Notes: generated by a model from the sequence alone, not told the origin. 64,000 nt of DNA from Atriophallophorus winterbourni (GCA_013407085.1 JACCGJ010013258.1:62001-126000); one strand, 5' to 3'; positions 39,096-50,327 are shown, numbered from the stretch's first letter. Numbers and translations are program-made.

Positions 39096-39420
39096 TTATC
39101 TCTGTGAATACCGCGAAAAAGATTGCTTCTCCCGATTCGAACACTTCATTCCTTCGAATGAAACATTCATGAGCTCATTATGTACATCCATCTTCGACTT
39201 TGACCGAAGAAGGCCTGCATTACTCCTTTGGGTTATGTCACAAAGACCCAGACGTCGTGATAATTCACCGTACCTCACATTACGAGAACATATCACTATC
39301 TTTGTGACTTTGTTAGAAACATTTTTGAACTGTTTAATATCATTTCGCAACAATGTTGCCCATACCTCTTCGAACGAAAGGCGGATTTTCAATCCCCTTC
39401 GAAAGCTTTCGATTAAGAAT
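39096..39420 (-). pseudogene. CR1-like RT C-terminal fragment, second copy
   Basis: The minus-strand frame reads FEEVWATLLRNDIKQFKNV, NKVTKIVI, RNVRYGELSRRLGLCDITQR. The matching part of the copy at 3728-4399 has YAVEVWAL and RLQRLGLCDFTQ. This copy is better preserved in the NKVTKIVI block but lacks all catalytic RT motifs. It may extend to about 39550 in diverged form. Confidence 0.75.
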
Positions 39421-40059
39421 CTTCTAATTAGTTTTCTAGAAATGTGTGTAAAGCATGAACAATGTTTCTCAATTTACAATCTTCAAAACCCTAAAAGTAA
39501 TGTCAAGGCGCTCACCAAGTTATTCGATGTCAGCGAACTCCGATTGTGTTAATCGAATTGTCTTTATCATGGTGAAGTAATCTGATTTTAATACCCGATT
39601 GTAGAGAGCGAAAGATTTAACATTTGTCATTGTTGACTATCTAACCAACAACGACACATCGTATCGCCTATTCAATTCTTCAAAAAATCGAACATGTGAC
39701 GTGTGGTAAATTTCAACGAGTCACATAATTTTCATTGTACAAAATTTATTATGTAGAAAAAATCCATTGCAACTTACATCTCAGGTCAACGCCGGCTGTA
39801 AATGGAGTTATTGATGAGGATTACTGAGAAAACTTCGTGATGCAAAACAAAAAGTAAACTCGTTGGCTACCGCATGAGAAAATTGGCACGACCAAGATAT
39901 GTATTTGAACGTGCGAAATAATACATGTCGATCAGCTGAACCTATAATCATGAAAACATGGTTGTATCACATCCATTTTCATCACAGGCAAAACCAACGC
40001 CCAGTATTATACTGTCCGCCAAAGTACATAAAGTGCAAGATCCGTAAGTCTACAAGAAT
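39421..40059. other. Unassigned segment
   Basis: Bases 39421-39550 may be a diverged upstream part of the CR1-like fragment. The rest shows nothing I recognise. Confidence 0.35.
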
Positions 40060-40720
40060 GATCCGAATGCACTGAATTTAGACTTGACAAGATTTACGAC
40101 ATTACGATTCACTACTCTTTTTTATACTTGTTTATACATAATACATTTTCAACGAAGGAATAATAATGAGATTGATGGAATACAGTGAAAAGATAACAAC
40201 CTATGACTTTCAGAAATCCTAGAATTTTATATTTTAAAATTATATTATATTATCTTTAAAAGGTGGACAATTTCCGACAATATAACTGAAGAATTACTTG
40301 GAGGTTGAATATCAATGATATCATAGTCTCGAAATGTTATAATTCACAGAAAAAGAAAGATAGACGGTGAAATGGCGGGATAGATGAATGTATGGATGTG
40401 TTACAAATGATAAATATATGTTCCTTCCAACACTAGCAAATTAATCAGTCGAACATGAAAATTATGGGTTTGTGTTGAATATGAATATTGACTTTTTAAG
40501 AAGAAAAAGAAGGCATTATTTTTTAATACAAATTTTCAGCAAATCAAACTAACTCCACCACACAAATTTTTCGACGCGAATAATGAATATGACAGAAGAG
40601 TTAAACAATAATTGGTAAAATTAGGATTTCAAGTAGAGGGGGTTCGGAGAGTTATAATGTTTTCAGCTACTCATGAGTACCAATTCGCTTGAACTTTCCC
40701 AAGGTGGTCCATTAATGGAA

Positions 40721-40765
40721 GCACTGGACTCGAGTTTCGCTCTCATTAGAGCTCATCAGCAGTGC
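40721..40765 (-). ncRNA. Hammerhead ribozyme, type I, subfamily A copy 1
   Basis: On the minus strand, GCACTG (stem I) is followed by core CTGATGA, stem II GCTCT/AGAGC with loop AATG, core GAAA, a minimal stem III (AC/GT with loop TCGA), cleavage triplet GTC, and CAGTGC closing stem I. All core bases are canonical. Beyond an internal loop, stem I can add GGA:TCC pairs using flanking bases. Predicted cleavage follows the C of GTC. Identification rests on direct pairing by eye. Confidence 0.92.
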
Positions 40766-40783
40766 ATATCCGTGCTTGGTCTG

Positions 40784-40794
40784 GGATTTGAACC
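40784..40794 (-). promoter_or_regulatory. Pol III B box of subfamily A copy 1
   Basis: Minus strand GGTTCAAATCC, a match to the tRNA B box. The A box TAGCCGAATGG lies upstream at 40827-40837 on the same strand, at tRNA-like spacing. Confidence 0.8.
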
Positions 40795-40826
40795 CGGGAC
40801 CGTCTGATGCGGGGCTAATGCCTTAA

Positions 40827-40837
40827 CCATTCGGCTA
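40827..40837 (-). promoter_or_regulatory. Pol III A box of subfamily A copy 1
   Basis: Minus strand TAGCCGAATGG fits the TRGCNNARYNGG consensus. The surrounding tRNA-like region keeps a D-arm-like GCC/GGC pair but the T stem has a mismatch, so it is a promoter relic rather than a tRNA gene. Confidence 0.8.
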
Positions 40838-40968
40838 TCCCGCCACGTTCTGCTGACTGGACTTATCCAATGTGAACACAAGCGACTTGGTTTTTCTTTT
40901 TCTCACAAGCAGGGGTGCCCGACGAATTTTTCGGAAGGGGTAGCCGGTAACCGCATCAGACGGTCCCG

Positions 40969-40979
40969 GGTTCAAATCC
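40969..40979 (+). promoter_or_regulatory. Pol III B box of subfamily A copy 2 (A box lost)
   Basis: GGTTCAAATCC. This unit starts at 40951 inside the tRNA-like region, so its own A box is missing. Transcription of this unit would have to start elsewhere. Confidence 0.75.
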
Positions 40980-40997
40980 CAGACCAAGCACGGATAT

Positions 40998-41042
40998 GCA
41001 CTGCTGATGAGCTCTAATGAGAGCGAAACTCGAGTCCAGTGC
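40998..41042 (+). ncRNA. Hammerhead ribozyme, type I, subfamily A copy 2
   Basis: Stem I GCACTG (40998-41003) pairs with CAGTGC (41037-41042). Core CTGATGA is at 41004-41010, stem II GCTCT/AGAGC at 41011-41015 and 41020-41024, GAAA at 41025-41028, and GTC at 41034-41036. Predicted cleavage is between 41036 and 41037. Identical over the 45 nt to the minus-strand copy at 40721. Confidence 0.93.
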
Positions 41043-41343
41043 TTCCATTAATGGACCTCCTTGGGAAAGTTCAAGCGAATTGGTACTCATGAGTAGCTGA
41101 AAACATTATAACTCTCCGAACCCCCTTTACTTGAAACCATAACATATGCCCTTTGGATAATGACGCGAGATGCGGCGTTCCTTCTGGGAAAACCTGACTG
41201 CGGAGTGATCGGTTGGGAGACCGTGGACAGTTGCCGGCTACCCCTTCCGAAAAATTCGTCGGGCACCCCTGCTTGTGAGAAAAAGAAAAACCAAGTCGCT
41301 TGTGTTCACATTGGATAAGTCCAGTCAGCAGGACGTGGCGGGA

Positions 41344-41354
41344 TAGCCGAATGG
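41344..41354 (+). promoter_or_regulatory. Pol III A box of subfamily A copy 3
   Basis: TAGCCGAATGG, followed by TTAAGGCA. The B box starts 43 bases downstream, within the usual range for an internal tRNA-type promoter. Confidence 0.8.
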
Positions 41355-41386
41355 TTAAGGCATCGGCCCCGCATCAGACGGTCCCG

Positions 41387-41397
41387 GGTTCAAATCC
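41387..41397 (+). promoter_or_regulatory. Pol III B box of subfamily A copy 3
   Basis: GGTTCAAATCC in the tRNA-like region directly before ribozyme copy 3. Confidence 0.8.
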
Positions 41398-41415
41398 CAG
41401 ACCAAGCACGGATAT

Positions 41416-41460
41416 GCACTGCTGATGAGCTCTAATGAGAGCGCAACTCGAGTACAGTGC
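41416..41460 (+). ncRNA. Hammerhead ribozyme, subfamily A copy 3, core mutated
   Basis: Same layout exactly 418 bases after copy 2, but the conserved GAAA reads GCAA (41443-41446) and the cleavage triplet reads GTA instead of GTC. GTA still fits the NUH rule. The A to C change is in an invariant core position and should abolish cleavage. Stems I, II and III are intact. Confidence 0.88.
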
Positions 41461-42904
41461 TTCCATTAATGGACCTCCTTGGGAAAGTTCAAGCGAATTC
41501 ACATTCAATTCCAAAAAAATTCGATTTTATCTACACCGGTATTATGCGTTTCGATGGAAGAACGAAGTAGACAAAAACAACACAGCAAAAGTCGATGGGG
41601 CTTTCACTGGCATTGTTTTTCAATTAAATTTCATGGAACCTCATATTAGTTGTATTATTTTAGGATTGCGTCAGAATTAGAGTTCGGCATTTCATGGTTA
41701 CCACTCTTACGTAGACATTCAAGAAAGGCTTGCAGTTTCAACTGTCACGTGGTGCTTCACCGCACATTTAGCAAGATAATTAATTTTGCGATTGACAATA
41801 AATTAATGTTCTGCGGTGACATCAGCATTCAACCTTGCAACATTTTCAAAATACCCAGCATTTGAAAATACGGGAAATACCAAAAATATAGGATATCAAC
41901 GTTATTAATTCGCTCACTTGTTTCCGTCGCTAAAATATAAATAAAGTTATACGGAGTCAAACCCCACGAATAATCGGCCTCATAACAAAATATAACATAT
42001 GAGTATGAAATGAAGTTGGCATACTAAACGTTCTTCATGTTATGTTTTCTTTGTAGAATATCCCTGCATTCTCAACTAGAAATGAGCTTTACATATGTTA
42101 AATTTATGAAATCATCAGTAGCATTCGCACGTTTCGCTGAATAACCGACATACGCGTGCCTAACTTGAAGCTCATGTGGTTCAGTATGGAATAGAAGAGT
42201 CGGCTATTTTCTCGAATAAACAACAGATCCGGCGTACTAAATCTTTACTATACAGCCGTCAGACGTAGACAAACCACGTTAGACGCAAATGAAAGCAAAT
42301 TTCTTTCTATTGCAGCTTTAAAATAGGTCGCGAATGGAAAAAATAACGATGGATATATTGCTTTTTAAATCTGGTGTGCAAAGCATTTCCCCAATACCAT
42401 GAATGCGTCGCTTTGGTCGGCTGGGTCACGTGTACAGCACTGCACGTTTGATTTTTCAAACGAGACATGAAATCTCGTTAGAACGGTTCTATGAGTTCTC
42501 AGGGGACATTTATTTATCCGATTGTGAATAGGTATCTGTCTTCACGAGCATATGTATAACAGAGTGTGTTTCAGCATATGTGAGTGAACAGGTTGGTTGT
42601 GCATAACTGATCCGACAGTGACATACAAGCCGAACGTGTTAACCATTCCTAAAATGTTTCAAACGGATCTGGCTCCTGATCCAACTGCCCCAACCGGACA
42701 AACAACAAATAACTGGACGTGGTGTGTGTGTGTGATTGACATGCATGACAATGAGCAGCAACATATATTGGTTGTTTATAATCGCCTTGTGTGCTGACCA
42801 AAAATTACTCTGTTTATTTTTGTACTTTATAATGGTGATTCCTTTCAAGAACTATAATTAACCGTGTCATAAAAATATACTTGTGTTAATCCTTGTGTTA
42901 ATAG

Positions 42905-44665
42905 AGTGAAGAGATAAGAACCTTTGATTTTCAGGAATCCTAGAATATTATATTATAACACAATATTATATTATCTTCAAAAGGCAGAAAAAGGTAGAAA
43001 AATATAACTGATGAAAAACTTGGGGGTTCGATATCAATGATATCATAGTTTTGAAATGTTATAATTCACAGATAAAGAAAGATAGACGGTGAGATGGCGG
43101 GATAGATGAATGAATGGATGTGTTACAAATGATAAATATATGTTCCTTTCAACACCAGCAACTTAATCATTCGAACATGAAAATCATGCGTTTGTGTTGA
43201 ATATGAAATATTGACTTTTTAAGAAGAAAAAGAAGGCTTTATTTTTTTATACAAATTTTCAGCAAATCAAACCAATTCCACCACACAAGTTTTTGACGCA
43301 AATAATGAATATGACAGAAGAGTTGAACATTTTTTGGGAAATTTAGGATTGTAATTCACATTCAATTCCAAAAAAACTTCGATTTTATCTACACCGGTAT
43401 TATGCGTTTCGATGGAAGAACGAAGTAGACAAAAACAACACAGCAAAAGTCGATGGGGCTTTCACTGGCATTGTTTTTCAATTAAATTTCCTGGAACCTC
43501 ATATTAGTTGTATTATTTTAGGATTGCGTCAGAATTAGAGTTCGGCATTTCATGGTTACCACTCTTACGTAGACATTCAAGAAAGGCTTGCAGTTTCAAC
43601 TGTCACGTGGTGCTTCACCGCACATTTAGCAAGATAATTAATTTTGCGATTGACAATAAATTAATGTTCTGCGGTGATTTCAACATTCAACCTTGCAACA
43701 TTTTCAAAATACCCAGCATTTGAAAATACGGGAAATATCAAAAATATAGGATATCAACTTTATTAATTCGCTCACTTGTTCCCGTCGCTAAAATATAAAT
43801 TAAGTTATACGGAATCAAACCCCACGAATAATCGGCCTTATCACAAAATATAACATATGAACATGAAATGAAATTGGCAGACTAAACGTTCTTTATGTTA
43901 TGTTTTCTTTGTAGAATATCCCTGCATTCTCAACTAGAAATGAGCTTTACATATGTTATATTTATGAAATTATCAGTAGCATTCACACGTTTCGCTGAAT
44001 AACCGACATACGCGTGCCTAACTTTAAGCCCATGTGGTTCAGTATGGAAAAGAATAAACAACACATATGGCGTACTAAATCTTTACTATACAGCCGTTAG
44101 ACGTAGACAAACTACGTTAGACGCAAATGAAAACAAATTTCTTTCTATTGGAGCTTTAAAATAGGTCGCGAATGGAAAAAATAACGATGGATATATTGCT
44201 TTTTAAATCTGGTGTGCAAAGCATTTTCCCAATACCATGAATGCGTCGCTTTGGTCGGCTGGGTCACGTGTACAGCACTGCACGTTTGATTTTTCAAACG
44301 GGACATGAAATCTCGTTAGAACGGTTCTATGAGTTCTCAGGGAACATTGATTTATTCGATTGTGAATAGGTATCTGTCTTCACGAGCATATGTATAACAG
44401 AGTGTGTTTCAGCATATGTGAGTGAACAGGTTGGTTGTGCATAACTGATCCGACAGTGACATACAAGCCGAACGTGTTAACCATTCCTAAAATGGCTCCT
44501 GATCCAACTGCCCCAACCGGACAAACAACAAATAACTGGACGTTGTGTGTGTGTGATTGATATGCATGACAATGAGCAGCAACATATATTGGTTGTTTAT
44601 AATCGCCTTGTGTGCTGACCAAGAATTACTCTGTTTATTTTGTATTTTATAATCGTGTTTCCTTT
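42905..44665. repeat. Tandem duplication, copy 2, without the ribozyme insertion
   Basis: Near-identical partner of 40060-42850. It carries the uninterrupted site at 43342-43360. Small indels separate the copies: ATGTTTCAAACGGATCTGG at 42655 is shortened at 44494, and about 20 bases near 42200 are missing here. Confidence 0.85.
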
Positions 44666-47229
44666 CCTGTTTTACTTCTGCAAAATTTCAAATAACTTGA
44701 GACTGATCGATCACGCAGATAAGCCACGACAGAGAAAAACAGCAATAACAGTCCTCATAAATAGGAAATATAGATCGTTATCAAAGTTAAAGTGAATTCA
44801 CGTCAAGTTGAAGAGTAAAACTCACGGTCAATCGATAACACGACTTGCAACAACAAACAAGTGATCGTGATGAATATAACAGCGTATTGTTTGTTCATTT
44901 TGCAGTAATAATGACAAGGTGATTTTTTAGTTTGTTTATATAATGAGCAAAATGCACTACCGAACCAACCAGATGACATGTTGTAACTTAACCAATCAAC
45001 AATCACAGAGTGAGAATTGAGAGAACATCGCGTGCTCAAATTTTGCATGTGTGTTTGAGAAAATCAAAGATACTAGGATTATTAAGTTGAAACCTTTCTC
45101 CGTAGATTAGCTAAGATAACCTTGGAAATGAATAAGTAAACGAACGTATCGGTAAAATAGGTAAAACCCATTGCAAGATGCGTCTTAAATTCTGATTTCT
45201 GAATTCAATATCTGTTGGCATATGTGAAATCCAGCATATATTTGCCTGCAAGAAATAAAATAAACTCTGCAAATATTCTGGCATATACTAGAACAGGTAA
45301 AGATTTATCACTGATTTTTATTATTATACTGATTAGTTGCAGAAATCGGTAATGGCAATTGCGCTTTATTAGGAGTTGATATTTCAGCTTCGCTAATGTA
45401 TTGAACCACAAGCTGTGAAACGCCTCTGCGGCTTGCAAATTAGATTGAAATCGTTGTATTTTCGCGTCTTATTCTGCAAACGCCATGGATTGTACTAAAT
45501 TGCAGGTCCTTTATATCAAGCTTCACAATAAATAAAAATGTCGTTGCTCAATAGTCTTGTTGTCGACCACAAGCTGTGGTGGTTTCAATGGTCATCGTAG
45601 TCTTTCATAAGGGTTCAATCTAGCTGATCTTCCGTGTGCACCTCAGTGTACCTCGCAACAATAGCAATACGCTCACAATCAAATATTGACCACGTTATCC
45701 GACAGTCAATTTAATAAGGTTCGACAATTAAGAATTTTTACGACCTTGAACGCATACAGTTGGACAGCTTAGGACGTTGAATTCGTGCACGCCTTATGCA
45801 TGCGTTTTTCTCGATTAAATAACCAAATCAAACTTTTGGTTACGATGATCAAAGGTTTTATACTATGAATAAACCTTACAAAATCAGACGGTATTACACA
45901 ATTTAATACATTAGCTGCACTTTCGATTTCAAATTCAGTTTTTACCCAGCATACCGCCAATCGTTACGACAAATTGTTTACCCAAATCACAATACGAAAG
46001 ATCTAGTCTCACCTGTAGGTATGCAGTATGATTCGATGTTTTTGTGCGACAGTTTGTGTAGTGGCCTTGAATCTGGACAATAGCAGTTCAAATAGGGTTT
46101 CACATACATCCAACAATATTAGTCGTTTAACCATCACATCTTAAACTGTTTATTTGAACCATATTCTAAGGTTTTACAATGATTGTTCTGAAGGCAAATT
46201 TGATTCCCAAAATATCAGCCGAAACTAATGGGATTACTGCAATGACAAACCAAAATACGAATGGAAGTTCATTTCTTTCCTAAAAATAATTGGCATATGC
46301 AGCCATTCAGTTATCTTAGTTAGGCATTGTGCATTTCTCGTTTAATTGAAATGAATGTATAGATGTGTCCAATATCTTTGCATTCTGGCTCCTGTTTACT
46401 AGGGGGTAAGAAATAACTTGCATGGCAATAATTGAACCACACATTATGTATACATGCTTAGCGGTTAGTCATCATTTTCCACAAATGAAGAGTTTAAGGG
46501 ACTACACAGGATGCAGTTTATAAGAACTAACGTTCAATGCCATTTATATGCACACGGATGACGCAAGTGGTCGGTCAGTGGACGTCGTTAGCACTTGTAC
46601 ATACGAAATAATCGTTTCAAGTATCACGCTTGCCTTTTTTGGTGGACATCAACAGTTTATGTACATACTAATCGTTTCAAATTATCATGTTCCACAGCTT
46701 TTCGAATGATTAAACAGAACTCCGTCGTTGAGCATTGTGATCTGCGTTCAGCAGCCGAAAAATGAATTTGCTCTTCTGCGTGTTGCATATGACGCTTTGC
46801 GCTCAAACCAATGTGAGCGGTCAACAGAAATTTCATTCTAACTCGCAGGTCTAATTTACGATAACTTATATATTTTTCGGACGTCTTTGTGTGTCTGCCT
46901 AATGGTCGACTTGAAGAATTCAACTTACCATAGAGTAATTATTTTCGAATAAGTCCATTTTCCATTATGTGTACTTGACCAACCCACTACAGGCATCGCT
47001 GTCGTAGTATGGTGAGCATGCCCTGTAGACCAGCTTTTGGATGCACTTCAGCATTATTTACTATGTACATCTGCATTAGATTCACGATACGACGGCTGCT
47101 TTCGTAGATGAAACTCATCAATTTCCCCTTCGTATCTTGCGTCTGGCGTCGAGGTTCCATTATTGTACATACTTTTTTTCCATACACAATCAACTCGCAG
47201 CTACCTATTACACCAGCGTTCAATCGTTA
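44666..47229. other. Unassigned; scattered short open frames
   Basis: I recognise no gene, tRNA or LTR. The minus-strand frame 46657-46923 shares pieces (MNS.S..LG start, then an EIH/QIH..SA..RS block) with the frame 55607-56038 in the 2.66 kb tandem unit, which hints at a common old repeat. Bases 44955-45000 and 63150-63190 share CTACCGAACCAA and GACATGTT. Confidence 0.35.
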
Positions 47230-47745
47230 AAAAATGACAGCTTCCTTACCACAACGACAATCAATCTTTTTTTTATATAACAACAGATTATCTGCAATGC
47301 AATAACTAAGATACGTGAAGTTATGTGTTGTTTTTAACGGACAATTTTCAAAAGCGATTATTGAAGTTGATACAATCGCAGACCAAGTCTCTATTCCTGC
47401 TCATGATGATGTAGATCATTAACCCAAAGTCTTTGCATGACGACAAAAAACAGTCCATAACAGACTGGCGGTGTTCTTTGAAGTTAGCAATAATAGCTGC
47501 ACCCTCAACGAAGAGCTATTCACTGATTAGTGTATATTGTGCTATGTTGTGTGCCATTATACGGTTTGCGTTGAAAAGCTAGCCATTTGTGTGGTTGTGT
47601 AGGTAGGTGCATTATATTCTCGTCAATATAATAATACTTCAGCACGACAGCAATAAAAAGCTCGAAGGCGAGAGAGAGAAAAGTCTTTTGACGCCTCGGA
47701 AATTTCAAATGCCTATGAATCGAAACCGTTTGATAGAGGTGTGCC
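47230..47745 (-). pseudogene. RTE-like reverse transcriptase remnant, catalytic box destroyed
   Basis: Aligns along its length with 18300-18760, sharing AGATACGTGAAGTTATGT, TCTTTGCATG, ACAGTCCAT, GTTGAAAAGC, TTTTGACGCCTCGG and AAATTTCAAATGC with small changes. Where the better copy encodes LFADDAA, this one reads LFVEGAA near 47501-47520, so both catalytic Asp residues are gone. Same strand as the 18.2 kb copy and much older by divergence. Confidence 0.8.
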
Positions 47746-49739
47746 ATTTCAGTCTGTGTGAAAAACAAAATAACGAGATTTAGCCCAGTTGGTGGTAGAC
47801 AAACAGATCAAACATTTTGAAAAGACCTTTCATTGGATATAGTAGAATTGCTTCGACGAATAAATAAAAAACAGCATATAATTGCGTTCGTTGTTTCCGA
47901 CCACTTTCTTTTAGTTGTCTCAGTAAGAAGAACTTGTAAGCGAGTGATCATCCTCTGCAAAAGGCTCATTAATATTTTGAGTAAATTGTAGCCAAATATA
48001 TAAAAATAAAGTAAAAAATTTGCCTACAAACATCCAAAGGGATATTCCTCTGAAATGTTGCAGTTGTATCTGTCACCCTTATTCACAGACAACGTCATGA
48101 TCTTTGTGTTTCACATCACTTGCGGGACGCACACTTCCTTCTAGGACTAAAAAAGTTAATGGTTAAGAGTTTACTCTGCAGCATTTGACGAGCACAGGAA
48201 GAATTATGTTGTCAACAGAAGCCTGTTTTTCGCTAAGCTGTCAACTACCCTATTGAGCTTATCAAATGTATTGTGAGTATCTAGATGTTCACTACATAAC
48301 AACCGCCTACAATTTTCTAGTGTGTGGGGCTTAATCATACTGTCCAAATAGTAAAGAGGTGAATGGCAATACTATTGTTTGCATCTACTTTGTATTCTCG
48401 AAAATCGGCTTGAAATCTTGTAATTAAACCCATACAATTCGTACTTTTGGGCAACAGCACCTTATCGACTGTTTTCTATTCAGTTAAAGGTATTAAACGC
48501 CCTCCAATTAGAACCGAAGGTTTAAAACAGACTCAGACCCTGAGATCTACGCCAACCTAGACATAGCTTTTTACAGGAACCTGATGCATTCACTTCATTA
48601 TCACTTGGCCTGAAATGGAGTGCCATCTCCATTGGTGCGTTAAGATTTTTGCAATGCACTTAAATATTGGGACATAGCTTTTAATAATGCAGCAAGAGCT
48701 CACTCTCCACGGCAACACCAAAACCACTAGAACAATTAGGCTGAAAGGCTTTGAAAATGATATCATCGCAAACATTTGCAAGACGAAGTTAAATAAAACG
48801 GGACACGTTAATCCGTTTTCCATCATTGGATGTAGACACGAGGTCGTTAAATATTGATAGAAGTGTATCTTTGCCCTTAGGTGTACCGTTTTTATCGACT
48901 TTCGAGCTCCACCTGCACGGTGCAAGCTGTTTCGAAGTGCATGTCACCCGATTTGGCACTTTCTCCTGACATCAAAAGCAGTTTTGTTGAGTCACAAAAT
49001 TACGCATGAATCCCGAGAACAGGATTTTTTATCAGAAGCTATATATGACGCGCGCCATTAGAGCCTTTTTAAGTTTGTAAGATTATCCTAAGAAGCGCTT
49101 TGGCTGTGATAAAGTTGGAACATATTTTGCTGTGACAAATCTCGATGGGTTGATTGAATTTATCTTGAATTCACCTCTCTGTTACGGATTAGTTTGGATT
49201 TGTCAGGTGAATGCAATCCAAACCTGAACCATTTTCGCAATGATACACATTCGGTGTGACGAGTCTTCTGTGTCGGAAGCGATGTGTCGCCAACACTGTG
49301 CACTATAAGATTCATTGCAAACTTTCCTTTCATGATCACTTATACATTTGCTTTTATCTCATCTTAATAAATGTTCATCGAAATAAACCTTCAATGGTAA
49401 CAGAATATATGTGGTAATTATCTGAGGGAGCAGCCACTTTGTGAATCTAGCGAAGATCCTTCTAAGCACTGCTAACCAGTGGCAATACTTTTAGTATACC
49501 ACAGAACACTGCTCTGAAGACTATATAATACTGCTACTTCAAATGACACAACACATGGATAAAAGTCAGCGATGACTGGATTTGAGTCCCTGTAAGCTGT
49601 TTTCTGATTACGGAAACCGTAGACTTGCGAACTCAAGTAATACATGGATATAGATTCAAAATGCTCAATTGCATATATTTTGATCATAAACTACATGACC
49701 AATTTAGTACTGTTAATAATCATAAAGTTTGGGCAGTCC
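47746..49739. other. Unassigned segment
   Basis: Nothing recognised. The longest frame (48590-48925, minus) has no family motif I can identify. Confidence 0.35.
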
Positions 49740-50327
49740 GATCAAAATCATCATGTCATTAAACAGCGGAATAAACAATGAACAAGTTGCGGTTGAATGC
49801 CGCTTTTGCTTATATGTCCATCAAACACAAAATACGCGACCGGTTTCGTACTGTTTGCATTTGTCTGGTAGCTACAATATGACTAGGACCAATATGCACT
49901 CAACACGTTGGAGGAATGGTGAACAATTTTCGCTCGTAGGAATAAGGTTGGTATGACCAACTTGATAAATGACATGTGCACACAATTATTTGTAATGTGT
50001 AAATCAGGTAATTTGTCGGCAACGAATATCAACTAAATTATTCTATTTTCCAAACCATTATTTTATCATTTGAATTGGTTGCTCACGAAATTCTACTATT
50101 ATTAATAACTGTTAAGTGATTACCTGTGATGGCGTGAAGAATTCGAGCGGTGTGTTTCTTTGAAAATTGAAATTTTGATTATCCCACAAATTTCGAGTAT
50201 TTGATCAAGATTCTGACCGTCTGGTGGAGTAAAACGAACGACCTAGACATTGAAAACAGCCACTTACAAATAGTCACTAAAAAAACTTCGACATTTTGAA
50301 AAAAACTTGTGAGACTATTTTGTATTG
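49740..50327. repeat. Diverged partial copy related to the 2.66 kb tandem unit
   Basis: Bases 49770-49900 resemble 51570-51700 and 54230-54360 (ATAAACAATG/ATAAATAACC, GACCGGTTTCGTACTGTTTG versus GACCAGTTTTGTCCTGTTTG, GGTAGCTACAATATGA versus GGTAGGGATAATATGA). It lies just upstream of the tandem array. Confidence 0.5.

Larger units (their letters stand above)
40629..41495. mobile_element. Hammerhead-ribozyme retroelement cluster, subfamily A (one inverted and about 1.3 direct units)
   Basis: This 867 bp block is absent from the duplicate at 43350, where ATTTAGGATTG runs straight into TAATTCACATTC. It holds a partial unit on the minus strand (40629-40950), then a full 418 bp unit plus a partial one on the plus strand (40951-41495). 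Each unit has a tRNA-like region with pol III A and B boxes followed about 15 nt later by a type I hammerhead ribozyme. The plus-strand units repeat with an exact period of 418. The layout resembles schistosome Sm-alpha and metazoan retrozymes: non-autonomous, tandem, with no ORF. The block looks richer in GC than its surroundings. Confidence 0.85.
40060..42850. repeat. Tandem duplication, copy 1, carrying the ribozyme-unit insertion
   Basis: Outside 40629-41495 this copy is nearly identical to 42905-44665 (for example TTACACTTCGGCATTTC-type text near 41680 and 43540, and TGGTCGGCTGGGTCACGTGT at 42416 and 44254). The first bases (40060-40110) resemble module B (CACTGAATTTAGACTTGAC). Minus the insertion the two copies are close in length. 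The shared 71-codon frame at 41650 and 43508 reflects recent duplication, not evident coding constraint. Confidence 0.85.

Noticed and set aside
40776..40844. Possible genuine tRNA gene
   Set aside because: The T stem has a mismatch, the anticodon arm does not fold convincingly, and the region is always joined to a ribozyme; better read as a tRNA-derived promoter.
41650..43723. Identical 71-codon frames in the 40-44 kb duplicates
   Set aside because: Whole segments are nearly identical at the DNA level; the frame has no motif and no further homologue in the window.
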